Positions 13,057 through 25,749 of a stretch of DNA of 64,000 nt are shown here, piece by piece. Made by a program: the position numbers and the translations under genes. Source of the stretch: Polyodon spathula. Lineage: Eukaryota > Chordata > Actinopteri > Acipenseriformes > Polyodontidae. The first letter of the stretch is position 1, and each line of letters begins with the position of its first letter. The stretch covers positions 66,160,524 through 66,224,523 of the forward strand of contig NC_054538.1 of the NCBI RefSeq assembly GCF_017654505.1. Reading direction: 5' to 3'. The notes beneath the pieces are model-generated. The model did no database searches and was not told the DNA's origin. It saw nothing but the letters and a program-made list of their open reading frames with translations.

Positions 13057-13581
13057 TGTGGCAATGTGCTCCACCGTTGTGTGTATTGTATGTTTATCTG
13101 TTGTATGTAGTGTGTTAATGTTGGTGTATGTATAAGTGCACGGGATATAATGTGGGATTATGTAGCACGAGTGTTTTAAATTATATAGTTGTATTTAGAC
13201 ACAAGGGTGGCACAATCACTTCAGATATAGTATGTGAGCATGGGATTGCATGGAATCTCGCCACAGCGGTATATATAGAGGCACAAAGCACTCACTCAAG
13301 GTTGGGTGTTCAGTGTGGAGAGAACAGGAGAGAGTGAGACTAATTTAATGATAATAACAATTGCTACTGGTTCTAAACCACCTCAGCCCGGTACTTGTTT
13401 GGGTCAGTGTTTTGTTTGTCTATATGTTTTGGCCAACATGCCATTTTGTTTTGTCAAAGTGTTTTTGTTTTCTGTTGAAACCTTTTATTTTATAATAAAC
13501 CAGCGCAATTCACTCACCAGTCCTGTCTGTGTCCTGTCCACTTCCTAGCCTGATGTCACCACACGCGTTATCTTTGACACA
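13057..13581 (+). mobile_element. Solo LTR (family A) with 5-bp target duplication
   Basis: The element begins TGTGGCAATG and ends TTTGACACA, and is flanked on both sides by AGACC (13052-13056 and 13582-13586). That is the TG...CA plus short duplication signature of an LTR retrotransposon. Inside are a TATA-like box (TATATATAGAG, about 13270-13280) and an AATAAA signal at 13494-13499, in promoter-then-poly(A) order on the + strand. No internal retroviral-type region follows, so it is a solo LTR formed by LTR-LTR recombination. A diverged relative lies on the minus strand at about 63420-64000. The clade (Gypsy or ERV) cannot be decided from the LTR alone. Confidence 0.75.
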
Positions 13582-13586
13582 AGACC

Positions 13587-14270
13587 TAAGAAGTGGTGAG
13601 TTAAATTGAATTAGTTCACATGTTGGTAGTTTTCATAAATGGATCCCTGTTCACTTTCCAGGCCTATTAATCATTTTCTCAAAAGTTAAAGTTTGTGGCT
13701 GACACATATACTGGAAACAACCATGCATTGCAAAACCTTAGGAAGACGTATACAAATATTCTGGGTCAGCCTTTTCATGTAAAAAGCAGTTGTAAACAAT
13801 AGAGGGTAATGGTGCACTCCACTTACAACATACTCTAAGGGACAATGGAAATCAGTACTTTATACATGAACATAATAAACACAATTCAAAATGTTCTATG
13901 TAACTGGAAACAGAAGTACCTTAAATATAAACAATACAAAACATGCCCCTGTGGGCCATACAATGTAATAAGTACTGTAGTACAATTTTATGAATTTATA
14001 TTTTCATTAAATGTGTATACCTTATACGTTTAAACTGTACAATGGCTGTTCCAACAAAAACATAGAAGAAAAAAAATAAACAGCAAATGTTTTTCCTGCC
14101 TAATGTCACAAATGCCATCGTTAATTACAAAAAACATTATTGTCTTAGTAGGTTAAATATGGTTATTGGGTAGCATTATTTGGATAATATTAGTTTCTTT
14201 TAAGTGTCATTACTGTACAAAATCAAAGAAAAAAACTGCATCTACTACATCTACATTCAGCCTTTTCATA
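13587..14270. other. Unassigned sequence
   Basis: AT-rich spacer between the solo LTR and the hAT remnant. Nothing was recognised. Confidence 0.4.
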
Positions 14271-14292
14271 GCATTTAACATTTCTTTTTGCA

Positions 14293-14635
14293 GTGATCTA
14301 TATGGCCAAGCAGTTTCCTCACATTGTGGAAGAACATGAGCTGGATGCTCTGAGAGAAGAGTTCACGGATTACCAGCTCATAGATCCTGAAGATCTTCCA
14401 GCTGAAGAGAAGCTGGACAAGTACTGGGGAAAAGTTGCACAGATGACTGCTGCAGGTCAACCAAGATTTCCTACTCTGTGCAGACTAATGAAGTCTGTAC
14501 TTGTCATTCCCCATTCAAATGCCAGCAGTGAGAGAACATTCTCCACAATTAGGAAATTGACAGAGTCTAGGGCTGATTTGGGAAAGGACACCATTTGAAG
14601 CCTGCTTTCCTGAAAATTGAACAATGACAGCTGAT
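14293..14635 (+). pseudogene. hAT transposase C-terminal fragment
   Basis: The translation from about 14293 shows the hAT C-terminal dimerisation region: a DKYWG stretch followed by FPTLCRLMKSVLVIPHSNAS and SERTFSTIRKLTESR. This matches the family pattern of W.......FP.L..L....L.IPHSNA.SER.FS...K. The frame then reads DTI-stop-SLLS-stop-KLNN, where related hAT proteins have cysteine codons: both TGA codons fit TGC to TGA changes. Only about the last 110 residues remain; the BED finger and catalytic core are missing. It encodes no working transposase. A domesticated exon is less likely given the two stops. Confidence 0.8.
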
Positions 14636-14639
14636 GTTT

Positions 14640-17440
14640 ATCCTATGAATATATCACTACAGTTAATATTTTGTAAATGTATCTTTGGGTTTATAAATAT
14701 TTTGGATGGTTTACTATGATTTCAGGTAAGCTTGTACTTGTGATTGCCGAATCTCACTCGTCTAGCTTTCTGTCTATCTAATTTTTCTTTAGTTTTGAAA
14801 GTATATAAAACCATCCTTGATTGGTTGTTGGAGCCTTTGGAGATGTCAGTCATTTGGTAAGCAACCAATGGTTGTTTAAAACTGCTTAAAATGGGAGTCT
14901 AACGTAACCATTAAATCATGTATGAACTAGGATAGGATAAACATCACTGTTGACTCTTCAATCAAAATGCATTTCACTAAAGCCCCCGGTCAATAGAAAT
15001 ACCTTTTATTATGAGGTGCAGCATTTCAGTATTTTGGTTTATGTTTTGATTACTGTCTATACCATGATTTTATAGCGCAGCATTACCGGAGAGCAGACCG
15101 ATTTGCTTTACATAACCGGGAATGCTTACCGATCCGAAAGAAAATCTTTTTTAAAATGTTTTTGTTTTTTACAGAAAATGTTGATGAGTTGACAGATCTA
15201 TCTGAATACGAACATTACGTAGCCATCAAACAATTTGGTGTAAAATGAAAACCAGACACGGTATTTAAACAATTAATTCTGATCCTGCTTCCTGAGAGCT
15301 GTGGCTACCACTGATACCTTTACAGTTTTTAGGTAGGCACTCTCTGCTGCAGCAAACCACAACTCAACTCCCACTATTTATTTGAACAACGTCACACGAC
15401 TCTCGCAATGTGTCTCTATGCTAGAGCTCTCACTTGGAATGATGCCATGAATATTGAAATGAATATATTGTGGTTCTCTTCATTAACATATTTTCTCTTA
15501 GTACATACAACAAAATGTTTACTTTGCTTACTTTGCAACGAAAATGCAAATTGCGGTATGTTTGCCCTGCAACTGGCTCATCTTAGTACACCTACCCCTA
15601 CCCCTTGTCTTTCTCCAGATAATTCAAGCTGATAATAAACATTCTAGAATTTCTTTCGGACAAAATATCTGCTTCTATACAAGTCTGGTTCGAAAGGATT
15701 TATTATTTTTTTTTAATTAAAATATATTCAAATAAATATATTTTTTTTTTACTATGAAAGTTTCCTGTGGTAACTTACTAATATTAGCATCAGCTCAAAG
15801 TACTATCAGTACAGTGTAATAGCTATTATTTTACATAATGCTTTTTTAATGGCTTTGACTATAGGTCAGTGAAGACGTGGCTTTATTAAAATTCTGTAGG
15901 AGTGGATTATTTTCAGTGGCACAGCCTGTCGGAGGGGGGTGAGATTATGGCAAATTGCCTCCCCTGGAAATGGCAATGAGAAGAAGGGGGAAGAAGCTCT
16001 GAGATTTATATTATTATTTTGATTGGAAATTACTCTACAGTACTGTATTTATATATAATATAATTATAATTAAAAATATATAATAAAGAACAAAAACATT
16101 GATGTGACTTCAGGCTGTAAGAACTCTGCTAGCTGGCCACGCTCTGAAGCTGTCACTAAACACTTTGGTGTGTCGACAAGGTAGTTAGGGTTATCAAATA
16201 CTAATCCCATATGAAAAACCAACCAGTCACCGTTAAAACAATTCCAGTGTCTTATCCTGTGTGCAGATACAATAAGAGACACCTTAACTTGTATATACAA
16301 CGTATTAACTTAAAAAGTGAATATGTCTCTCTGTTAATGAGCATTACACTTCACAGAGACATATATACACACATTTATAAAACAAAGTTGAAAGCGTTTC
16401 CAGGAGAGAAAGAGTAACAGCATGTTGTTCTGTTTGAAGAATTTAAGGATTTGTAATTTGTCAAAGCCAGACAGAGCCTGGCAACATGACAGCGTTACAG
16501 TAGATAAGTACCAGTACTTCAATCTATGGCTAAGATCTGTGTGAATGTGAGTTATTATCATGCCAACAGTAAATGCGACAGGGTCCAACTGCAGGACTCA
16601 TGTTTAGCATCCTTCCCGGAATTGTGCGTGATTTTTGGATGAGAGCAGAGAATTGAGTTATGAATGTCGATGTGTTGGAATTGTCATGAATTGACAACCT
16701 GTTGGTGACCCTGGGGTGCCGGAGCCTCCTCACTTTTTGACAAAAGAAACATGTGCACAGCTGGGAAGATGCTTGTATAGCACACAATGTTTAATTACAG
16801 TTATGACTGCGTATACTTTTACTTTGTGAGATGTTTCTTTGAAACAAAAATGCATTCTCAAAGTAATATTTTCATTCGTTCCTGAAAACCGTTTCAACCC
16901 TCCCCGCGCTAAACTCTCACCCACGGACCCCGGCCCCAAAACTTTAAGAAAGGCTTTGGCTAATTATTTGCAGACTATATATTGACAGACTCCATCTAAT
17001 TAACAGTCTCTGAACAATTTCACATTTTACTGTTGTGCTGTTATCAAAGCCAGGCTTCTATCAAATTCGTAAATATATAGGCTGATGGCATCATCAAATT
17101 CCATCTGTTCATCAATAATTTAAATGCACCTCTTGGCCCACTTCTACCAATGAAGTGGCAGGTTTTCTGGGTATAACAAATGTTTCTGCTGGATGTCTAT
17201 TTACCATTGGCGGACTCCTTAATCTGACTGTTTGCAACTCATATTTCATCTAAGGTAAAACCTCCAAACTAACTGGAACAGCAGACTTTAAGATCACTTA
17301 CTAAGGGAACTTTGTGGTAATCAATTTCATTGTAATGTACTTTTTGACAGATGCCGCAGAATGGAAGGGAAGCTCTCTAGTTTGATGAAATACTGTAGAT
17401 CTGCCAATAGTCAATGGCTGGTTTCCCATATTAAGATTAG
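14640..17440. other. Unassigned sequence
   Basis: AT-rich sequence with no gene or element that I can support. It contains short poly-T runs at about 15703-15714 and 15742-15750. Short open frames on both strands lack family signals. Confidence 0.5.
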
Positions 17441-17816
17441 TTAAACGAGGCAGTCTTCCCAGCGACAGCGAGTGGAAGCGACAGCGAGTGGGAGAAGTAC
17501 AGGCGTGGAAAAGTGCAAAGCAGTTTAGAAGCAGTAAGGAGAAATTGCATCTTTAATTGCTTTAATCGGAAAACACAGGACATTGGGGAAACACAGCAGC
17601 TCAAAGTCAAACAGCCGCGTGTGTTTTTCTGATAACAAGCTGAAATTCGGAGCAGCTGATTCAAATTCAGCGCCGTTCTGAGACACGGGCGAGGGGAGGA
17701 GCCAACAGCACAGCAGAACAACGCAGTTAAACGAGGCAGTCTTCCCAGCGACAGCGAGTGGGAGAAGTACAGGCATGGAAAAGTGCAGAGCAGTTTAGAA
17801 GCAGTTTGAAAGCAGG
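17441..17816 (+). promoter_or_regulatory. Tandemly duplicated 5' leader of the CR1-like LINE
   Basis: TTAAACGAGGCAGTCTTCCC occurs at 17441 and again at 17727, 286 bp apart. Each copy is followed by the same GCGACAGCGAGTGG and GAGAAGTACAGGC blocks and AGCAGTTTAGAAGCAGT. The first copy also has a short internal repeat of GCGACAGCGAGTGG. Tandem 5' units are known from some LINEs, where they act as internal promoters; a promoter role here is inference. Confidence 0.65.
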
Positions 17817-17858
17817 TTGACAGCTGCAGAAGAAACTAAACTTAAAAAAAAAAACCTC

Positions 17859-18794
17859 AACATGGTCTTCAAGCCTGTAATCTGTGACACCTGCTTGATG
17901 TGGGAAATCCGAGAAAACCCAGAGGAGCTAAACCAAGTGTGCGTAAAGTGCCACGCGATCCAGGACTTGCATAAACTAGTAAGTATGTTAGAAATGGAGC
18001 GGGAAGAAGTGCGACAGCAACAGGATCTTGAGGAACTGGCACACCCACAATTCATGGAAGTCTGCATCACCCCTAACAGACTGAAAGCCACCAGGGAGAT
18101 AGAAGGTCAGAACAGCTGGGTTCAGGTAGGCAGAAGCAGGGAGAAAAAGAAACTTCGTCAAACACAACCACCAGAAATCAAAACAACCAACAAATTTGAG
18201 TCACTTCAGAATTTTGATGAGCAGAACCAACAACAAGAGAATGAAAGGAACAACATCCAGGACCCTATTGACAGTGGTGACCAGACAGCAAAGGAGGTCA
18301 TGATTGTTGGGGACTCCATATTGAGAAACACAGCAAGTTCAGTTAGCAGTTTTACTACAACAGTGTGCTGCTTTCTGGGAGCCTCGGTCAAGCACATCAC
18401 TGAGAACGTAGACAGGCTCCTAGAACGAACAGGAGACGACCCGGTAGTAGTCGTCCACATCGGTACAAACAACATTGGAAGAGACAGACCAAAATACCTG
18501 CAAAACAAATTCAGAGAGCTAGGAAGGAAATTAAAAGAGAAAAACAAAACTGTGGTATTTTCTGGTTTACTACCGGCACCTTGCAAAGGACCATATGGAC
18601 AGCTGGAAATAATTAATCAAAACGCATGGCTGAAGATGTGGTGCGCATGGGAAGGCTTCACCTATCTTGATCATTGGACCACATTCTACAACGAGGACTA
18701 TCTGTATAGACGGGACGGACTGCACTTAAATAACAAGGGAACCAGTCCACTTGGAGAAAAGATCCTCGAGCAGGTTCAGAAGCATTTAAACTAG
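17859..18794 (+). CDS. CR1-like LINE ORF1 (zinc-finger-like plus SGNH esterase)
   Basis: An open frame reaches from 17817 to the stop at 18792-18794. I prefer the ATG at 17859 (AACATGG context, 311 residues) over the upstream ATG at 17817, because the sequence between is a poly-A stretch. Counting from 17859, a CDTC...CVKC motif lies at about residues 8-29, resembling the PHD/zinc-knuckle start of CR1 ORF1. After a charged linker, the SGNH hydrolase blocks appear: VIVGDSIL (catalytic Ser), HIGTNNIG (Asn) and RRDGLHLNNKG (Asp-His). ORF1 proteins of this clade bind RNA and have esterase activity. The frame is uninterrupted over its whole length, in contrast to ORF2 of the same element. Confidence 0.85.
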   Translation, partial: NMVFKPVICDTCLMWEIRENPEELNQVCVKCHAIQDLHKLVSMLEMEREEVRQQQDLEELAHPQFMEVCITPNRLKATREIEGQNSWVQVGRSREKKKLRQTQPPEIKTTNKFESLQNFDEQNQQQENERNNIQDPIDSGDQTAKEVMIVGDSILRNTASSVSSFTTTVCCFLGASVKHITENVDRLLERTGDDPVVVVHIGTNNIGRDRPKYLQNKFRELGRKLKEKNKTVVFSGLLPAPCKGPYGQLEIINQNAWLKMWCAWEGFTYLDHWTTFYNEDYLYRRDGLHLNNKGTSPLGEKILEQVQKHLN

Positions 18795-18849
18795 AAAGGA
18801 AGGGGGGAGAAATCAACAAAAAAACAGAAGGGAGACCGCATCAAAACAA

Positions 18850-21592
18850 GAACAACAACTCAGGTAAGACAACCATTAAATGCATTTATCTGAATGCTAG
18901 AAGTATCAGAAACAAAATTCTAGAACTTGAAGCTACCGCACTAACAAGTAACTATGATGTGATAGGTGTTACTGAAACTTGGTTGTCTGAAAGTGATGGG
19001 GACGAATATAATATTTGTGGGTATACACTGTATAGGAAAGACAGGCAGGACAGAAGAGGAGGAGGGGTAGCGCTATACATAAGAAACAGTCTTGAAGCCC
19101 AGGGGTTAAACCTGGACAAAGAAAATAAAGCTGAATCAATATGGGTCAGAATAACGGACAAAAATTCAAAGGGCATAATAATAAGAGCATGCTATAGACT
19201 GCCAGATTCAGACGGTGAGCAAAATAATCTGTTATACAATGACATTAGAAATGCGTATAGCAAAGGAGAAGCCATACTAATGGGGGATTTTAACTTCCCC
19301 CATACAAAATGGGAAAACCCGGTGGGTAGCATGAAGGATGAAATAGAAATGGTGGAAATGACAAATGACTACTTCCTAACACAATTTGTCATGGCACCGA
19401 CTAGAGGGGAGGCATGCCTTGATTTAGTCTTTTCAAATGACGAAGACAGAACAACTAAAACAGAGGTCAGAGAACCACTGGCAAACTCAAACCACAACAT
19501 GGTCTCATTTGAAGTGTTTTTTAAAAAACCCCAAAAGTAAAGACTAAAGCAAACTATGAAAGTATGAAACAGAGACTAACAGAAGTAGATTGGAGTAAAA
19601 TAGAGAAAACACCCACAGAAAAAGGATGGTTGTTCTTCAAAAATGTACTACTAGAGGCGCAAAACAATTACATCCCTAAAGTAGACAAATCTAAATGTAA
19701 AACTAAATTGCCAAAATGGTTTAATAGATCAATTAAAAAAAAAATATTCAGTGAAAAAAGGCACTTTACAGAGCATTAAAAAAGGACCAAAAAGAAAGTA
19801 CACAGAAAGAGTACACGGAACTGCAAACGCAAGTCAAAAAGGAAGTTAGAAAGGCGAAGAGAGAAATAGAAATGAACATTGCTAAGGGGGCTAAAACCAA
19901 TTCCAAAATGTTTTTCCAATATTACAACAGCAAGAGAACATTCAAAGAGGAGGTTAAATGTTTAAGAGATACAAATGGCAAAATCGTAGATGAAGAAAAA
20001 AAAATAGCAAATATATTAAATGATTACTTTTCACAAGTTTTTACAAAGGAAGATACGGACAACATGCCCCACATGTCATCCAGTTCCTATCCAGTTTTAA
20101 ATAACTTTAGCATAACCGAGGCAGAAGTGTTAAAGGGACTAGGAGCTCTTAAAATAAACAAATCCCCTGGGCTGGATGAGATCCTCCCAATAGTACTCAA
20201 AGAAATGAAAGAAGTTATTTACAAACCGCTAACCAAGATCATGCAGCAGTCTCTTGACACAGGGGTGGTACCGACAGACTGGAAAATTGCAAAAGTAATA
20301 CCGAGCCACAAAAAGGGAAACAAAACTGAACCAGGTAACTACAGACCAGTAAGCCTGACTTCTATTATATGCAAACTTATGGAAACTATAATAAGATCCA
20401 AAATGGAAAATTACCTATATGGTAACAGGGTCCTGGGAGACAGTCAACATGGTTTTAGAAAAGGGAGATCGTGTCTAACTAACTTGCTTGATTTTTTTGA
20501 GGATGCAACATCGATAATGGATAATTGCAAAGCATATGACATGGTTTATTTAGATTTCCAAAAAGCTTTTGACAAAGTCCCGCACAAAAGATTAATTCTC
20601 AAATTGAACGCAGTTGGGATTCAAGGAAATGCATGTACATGGATTAGGGAGTGGTTAACATGTAGAAAACAGAAAGTACTGATTAGAGGAAAAACCTCAG
20701 AATGGAGTGTGGTAACCAGCGGTGTACCACAGGGATCAGTATTAGGTCCTCTGCTATTCCTAATCTACATTAATGATTTAGATTCTGGTATAGTAAGCAA
20801 ACTTGTTAAATTTGCAGACGACACAAAAATAGGAGGAGTGGCAAATACTGTTGCAGCAGCAAAGGTCATTCAAAATGATCTAGACAAGATTCAAAACTGG
20901 GCAGACACATGGCAAATAACATTTAATAGAGAAAAGTGTAAGGTACTGCACGCAGGAAATAAAAATGTACATTATGAATATCATATGGGAGATACTGAAA
21001 TTGGAGAAGGAATCTATGAAAAAGACCTAGGAGTTTTTGTTGACTCAGAAATGTCTTCATCTAGACAATGTGGGGAAGCTATAAAAAAGGCTAACAAGAT
21101 GCTCGGATACATTGTGAAAAGTGTTGAATTTAAATCAAGGGAAGTAATGTTAAAACTGTACAATGCACTAGTAAGACCTCATCTTGAATATTGTGTTCAG
21201 TTCTGGTCACCTCGCTATAAAAAAGATATTGCTGCTCTAGAAAGAGTGCAAAGAAGAGTGACCAGAATTATGCAGACAGGCTAAAAGAATTGAATCTGTT
21301 CAGTCTTGAACAAAGAAGACTACGCGGTGACCTAATTCAAGCATTCAAAATTCTAAAAGGTATTGACAGTGTCGACCCAAGGGACTTTTTTGACCTGAAA
21401 AAAGAAACAAGGACCAGGGGTCACAAATGGAGATTAGACAAAGGGGCATTCAGAACAGAAAATAGGAGGCACTTTTTTACACAGAGAATTGCGAGGGTCT
21501 GGAATCAACTCCCCAGTAATGTTGTTGAAGCTGACACCCTGAGATCCTTCAAGAAGCTGCTTGATGAGATTCTGGGATCAATAAGCTACTAA
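18850..21592 (+). pseudogene. CR1-like LINE ORF2 (endonuclease plus reverse transcriptase), frameshifted
   Basis: The endonuclease domain starts near 18870 with CIYLNARSIRNK and continues with VTETWL, RRGGGVALYI, MGDFNFP and, at the end, a SNHNMVSFE block, all typical of APE-type endonucleases. The reverse transcriptase follows from about 19870: KSPGLDEI, NYRPVSLTS, QHGFRKGRS, YLDFQKAFDKVPH, GVPQGSVLGPLLFL and FADDTKIGG (the catalytic Asp pair at about 20815-20825). The C-terminal part ends with a conserved LLDEILGSISY-like segment at 21592. The reading frame changes at about 19540, 19780 and 21270-21285, so ORF2 is broken in at least three places. All key catalytic motifs are otherwise recognisable, suggesting a fairly young inactivation. 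Confidence 0.9.
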
Positions 21593-21669
21593 CAACCAAA
21601 CAAGCAAGATGGGCTGAATGGCTTCCTCTCGTTTGTAAACTTTCTTATGTTCTTCTTATGTTCTTATTA

Positions 21670-23493
21670 GCACTACTCTACCTAAGTAAAACTACCTAAC
21701 CTAAGGTAAGATGCTAACCAGGGTCTGTGAAACAAGTCATTAAAGGAATCACTTGCCTTCATTTTGCCTTAACTTGCCAAATTTCATTGCTCATTTTTCA
21801 CAGAAGACTTGCTAAATGGCTTACTGACTTTATAAACACCATTTATAAGGACAAAGCTCAGTCAATCTGAAAGTGACCCTGTAATTGCGTCTTCAAGTTT
21901 ACAGTGAGCAAAACATTAGCTAGCTCTTACTGAGCACTGAGATCTGGTATACTCTATAGATATTAGTTTATGCTGGGATTGCTCAAAAAAGCCACAGGCT
22001 TGCTCTTTTAAACGGCATTAACAAATTATACTTATCGAGTGAAAAGTAAGTGCTGACAATGCATTTGTCTGAAATTCACCATTATTTGCAACTGAGAACA
22101 GAACACCATGCCAGGATTAATTGAACATATATATCCTCACTTTTCTGGCTCAGGGAATTGAGATCACAGAAGTTTGGCTCAAATTCAGCTAATCCTACTT
22201 TCAGACCTCAGAGTGGTACTTCGGGTGACATTCTACCAGTGGTTGGTACCTTTGTGGCTGTGCTATCAATCACCCTTTGTAAATATTCTTTACAGTCCAT
22301 TTCCACTGAAGATCACTTGGTAAGGGGACTTTTGAAAGAATTTATTTATTTATGAACACATATGCCATTCTTTGCCATTCTTGATAGACTACAGGACTAA
22401 AAAAAAGTTGTGAATTCCTATTCTTCATTAGCAACAAGCAACTGATTTCAAAAGAACTGACTTCCCTGTGTCCATGGGCAAATAGTTAATTAGCCTGTGT
22501 AGAAACCTGTGTAATATTGTAAGGCATTTTAAGAGATAAAGTTGTGAGAGACATATCACTCTGTATTGGGAACAGTCAGACAGTATTGTACTTGGACAAA
22601 TGACTGAGCTTAAAGACAGAGCCTGTAGGAACCATCTTGGATCTATAAAATAGAATAAATACCCTTTCCAAATGACATTTACCTTCACAGTTTGCACCCA
22701 GTTAGATATTAGTCTCAGTTTTAGACAGTGTATCCAGTAAATAAATTATACCTTCATTGACCACTAATCTGTTATAAGGGTCCTGAAATGGTTAGGTTTG
22801 AGGGATCACCCTGATTGGCTAACATTCTAGATGTGGTAAATTCATCTCTTGTGGTTCAACAGCTGCTACCTTATCAAGCAAACGTAACTGAACACATCAC
22901 CCTGCACTCAAATTCTACACACTGTTAAAAATACAGTGAATTCATCTTCAACAGTATCTCTACTGATCTCCTATGTATTTGTAAGTTTTAGCATTTTGTT
23001 GCTGCATAACATAATTTAAATAATAAAACAATTATTTTGGAGGTCTCATGTATAGAATAAACAGCATGTATGATATGGATGATGCATAAGATACACTGAG
23101 AGTAAACGGTAACATTCCTGCTCTCCGCCACAGCGCTAGCAACAAAAGCTAAACGGTATTATGATGTCATTTTTTTGAAGGACTACTTTCGCAATGGCAT
23201 TAAGCCACATTCGCACATTGTAAAAATAAAATAAAAAAATGATCAAACTATATATTTTAAATATGTTTCTTATTTCAAACACTACCTACAAGCATTAAGA
23301 CAAGTCCAGGGAATGTGCTTAACAAGATATAATTGCAGGATATAATTGCAAGATATAAATACAATTTTAGGGGAGTGATTATCTCATGCTAATCACACCA
23401 CTGATGTGTCTCAATGGCTTCCGGTAGACTTTTGCAATATCATTTTGTAGCTTTGATTACGTGATGTTAAATAAAAGATCTAAATTATGTTCA

Positions 23494-23577
<84 letters not shown>

Positions 23578-24800
23578 CATTGCTGTACATTGCAGTTACA
23601 ATGTACTTTTGTTAAATACATGTAGTTAAGATGAAACCGGGAAGTTTTACCAAATCTTCTGCCTCAGAGGCAAAATGGATTGACAACAAAACGGAAAGTG
23701 CATCTGGGTAGTGGCAATGTAGTTTCCCATGCTGCCCTACCAAAGGAAGATATTCTGTATCAATGGCCTTCCTAGGGCCTGTAATGATGTTTTTAGTGAA
23801 CTGGACTGAGACCGCCAGTCCCAATTCAGTGGCAACCAACCCACCAGAGATACAATCAATCAATACTGACTGGATTAAAAACTGGATGTAGTCACCAAGC
23901 ACACTATTAGTATTTTTCAAAGTTAACAGCAACAGTTCATGTGTTGAGAATGCTGTGTCTGGTTTAAATGGGACAGCTTAGCTAACCTTTTTACATGTGA
24001 AAATGACATGACATAGATACTGCAGTGATAGTGACCTGTCCCATCGCATAAGCACGTGTTGCATTGTTTTGTAAGGTTACTCCTGGGTTTAAGAATCTTA
24101 CTCTGGTGAGTAAGGTCAGTGGACAGCTCACAACTATTGCAATGCAGCAGATAGCAATTTTTTGTTTGTTTTGAACCGAGGTTCATGTTTGGATCACTCC
24201 TAAAACTGTCTATGTCTGGAACTTGGATTGACTAGCCCCTAGAACAGGGAAATAATATGGGTCTAAAAAGAGTGGCAAGTCAAATATGTAACCAGTAAAT
24301 GCATACATAATTATTGGTTTAATAGGATGTATTTACAAAAATAAATAAATAAATCAGTAAACAAAAAGCTGTGTAATTGACTTAATTTAGCCCCACCCTT
24401 ATCTATTTAGCAAACATCCATTAAGTTAATGTATGCATAGATTGCAGTAACAAAAGCAATGAAAACTCTCTAAAAACCTCAATATCTACTCTACAGTATA
24501 TATGTTATTTCTTCTCAAAATAATGCTGCTGCTCATGGAATCAATGAACACTAGGTTAGCACAAGCAGGGCAAAGATTAAAGGGGAACACAGCTTAGAAA
24601 CAAAAAGAAGGATGTAGCTTCACATGACAGCTATATCAATACATCTCAGAACACAAGGGCAGTAGGAGGGAGTTCAGTTTTACTTTAACTATTCTTTTAA
24701 GGCTAACACATCAACCTCCACATATGTTTATATTTCTTACATATAACCCCTTTAGGTATCTGGCAAGCGCACAAGAACATAATGTTTTTTCCTTCACTTT
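21670..24800. other. Unassigned sequence with a long (AT)n tract
   Basis: No family was recognised. Two adjoining minus-strand open frames (23612-23932 and 23923-24186) have plausible composition but no motif I can name and no convincing splice sites, so I do not call them genes. Confidence 0.45.
23496..23574. repeat. (AT)n microsatellite
   Basis: Nearly 40 uninterrupted AT units. Confidence 0.97.
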
Positions 24801-24813
24801 TCTTGGGAAGCGT

Positions 24814-25290
24814 TACAAGACGGCAGAGTGGTAGTGACGTTAGGCCAGAAACAGGAACTGAACACACAGGCAGTGCTGGGGTGAAAAGCACACTGTGGTG
24901 CTTTGTTTAATTTAAACAAAAATAAATTAAATGTTTAAACAAAGACTCGATGTTCACAGAAGGAAATAAAAAAGCTAAACAAAAACACGGTCTCGAACAC
25001 AAAGAAAACAAAACAGTTCTAAGGTCAGGCTGGGCAGCTGCTTTCACAAAAGAAAAAAAACAAAAAAAAGACAAAAATAAAAAAAGTAGAATAAAAACAG
25101 TTGAAGCACAGACTCAGCCTTCAGGGAATCCGCTAAGAAAACAAAGAATAAGACAAGGCTGGAAGTGGGGTGGTGGTGGTTGGGAAGGAGGTAGTAATTC
25201 AAAAGCATGGCAGGACTGCGTTTACAAAGTAGGGTTATATACCTAATAGGTTGATGGGAACTTGCCGGTAATTGGCTTGTAGATTGACCA
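24814..25290 (-). mobile_element. LTR-like repeat, family B
   Basis: The left end is related to the LTR at 62703: GGCAGAGTGGTAGTGACGT here against GGCTGAGTGGTGACGTC there. Both then have AGCCAG/GGCCAG, ACACAC, CTGTGG and a long A-rich region. I place it on the minus strand by analogy. Its right border is not clear, and no target duplication was found. Confidence 0.45.
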
Positions 25291-25682
25291 ATGAGTAAAT
25301 GTGCTGTAGTAGGAACTGCATTAATGATACTATAGATTTTGTGCCTGAAAAAAAACCTTGCAATATTTATATTCTAACAGAACAGTCACAAGGGCAGACC
25401 TCATCAGTTGCAGAGTGAAGCAAGCAGGCAGATACCTCAGCAATGGAAACTTATTAGCTTCAGTTCAATGTGTATTTTTTGGAACCAAACCAAGATTAAC
25501 TCCTATTTCCCATAATGCTGCTGAATTCTGCTGCAGGGAAATGTTAATCAGATTAAATATCATTGGGATGTTGCTAGATTGTATACTTACATTTGCATAT
25601 AGATAAAATAATAAGTAATGTACATGCAAAACATGGCTGGTAAAAGTAGTTTGACTCTGTATTGTTGCTGGTGGATCTAGAA

Positions 25683-25683
25683 C

Positions 25684-25749
<66 letters not shown>

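Larger units (their letters stand above)
17441..21668 (+). mobile_element. CR1-like LINE, near full length
   Basis: A single element in order: a duplicated 5' leader, ORF1 with a zinc-knuckle-like start and SGNH esterase motifs, ORF2 with endonuclease and reverse transcriptase, a short 3' UTR (GGGCTGAATGGC...) and a tail of TTCTTATG-type repeats at about 21642-21668. Esterase-bearing ORF1 and a short tandem 3' tail without poly-A are features of the CR1/L2 side of the LINE tree. ORF1 is intact but ORF2 carries at least three frameshifts, so this copy cannot move itself. No confident target duplication was found, as expected for CR1 elements. Confidence 0.9.

Noticed and set aside
23612..24186. 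Two adjoining minus-strand open frames
   Set aside because: Plausible composition but no recognised motif, no convincing splice sites and different frames.
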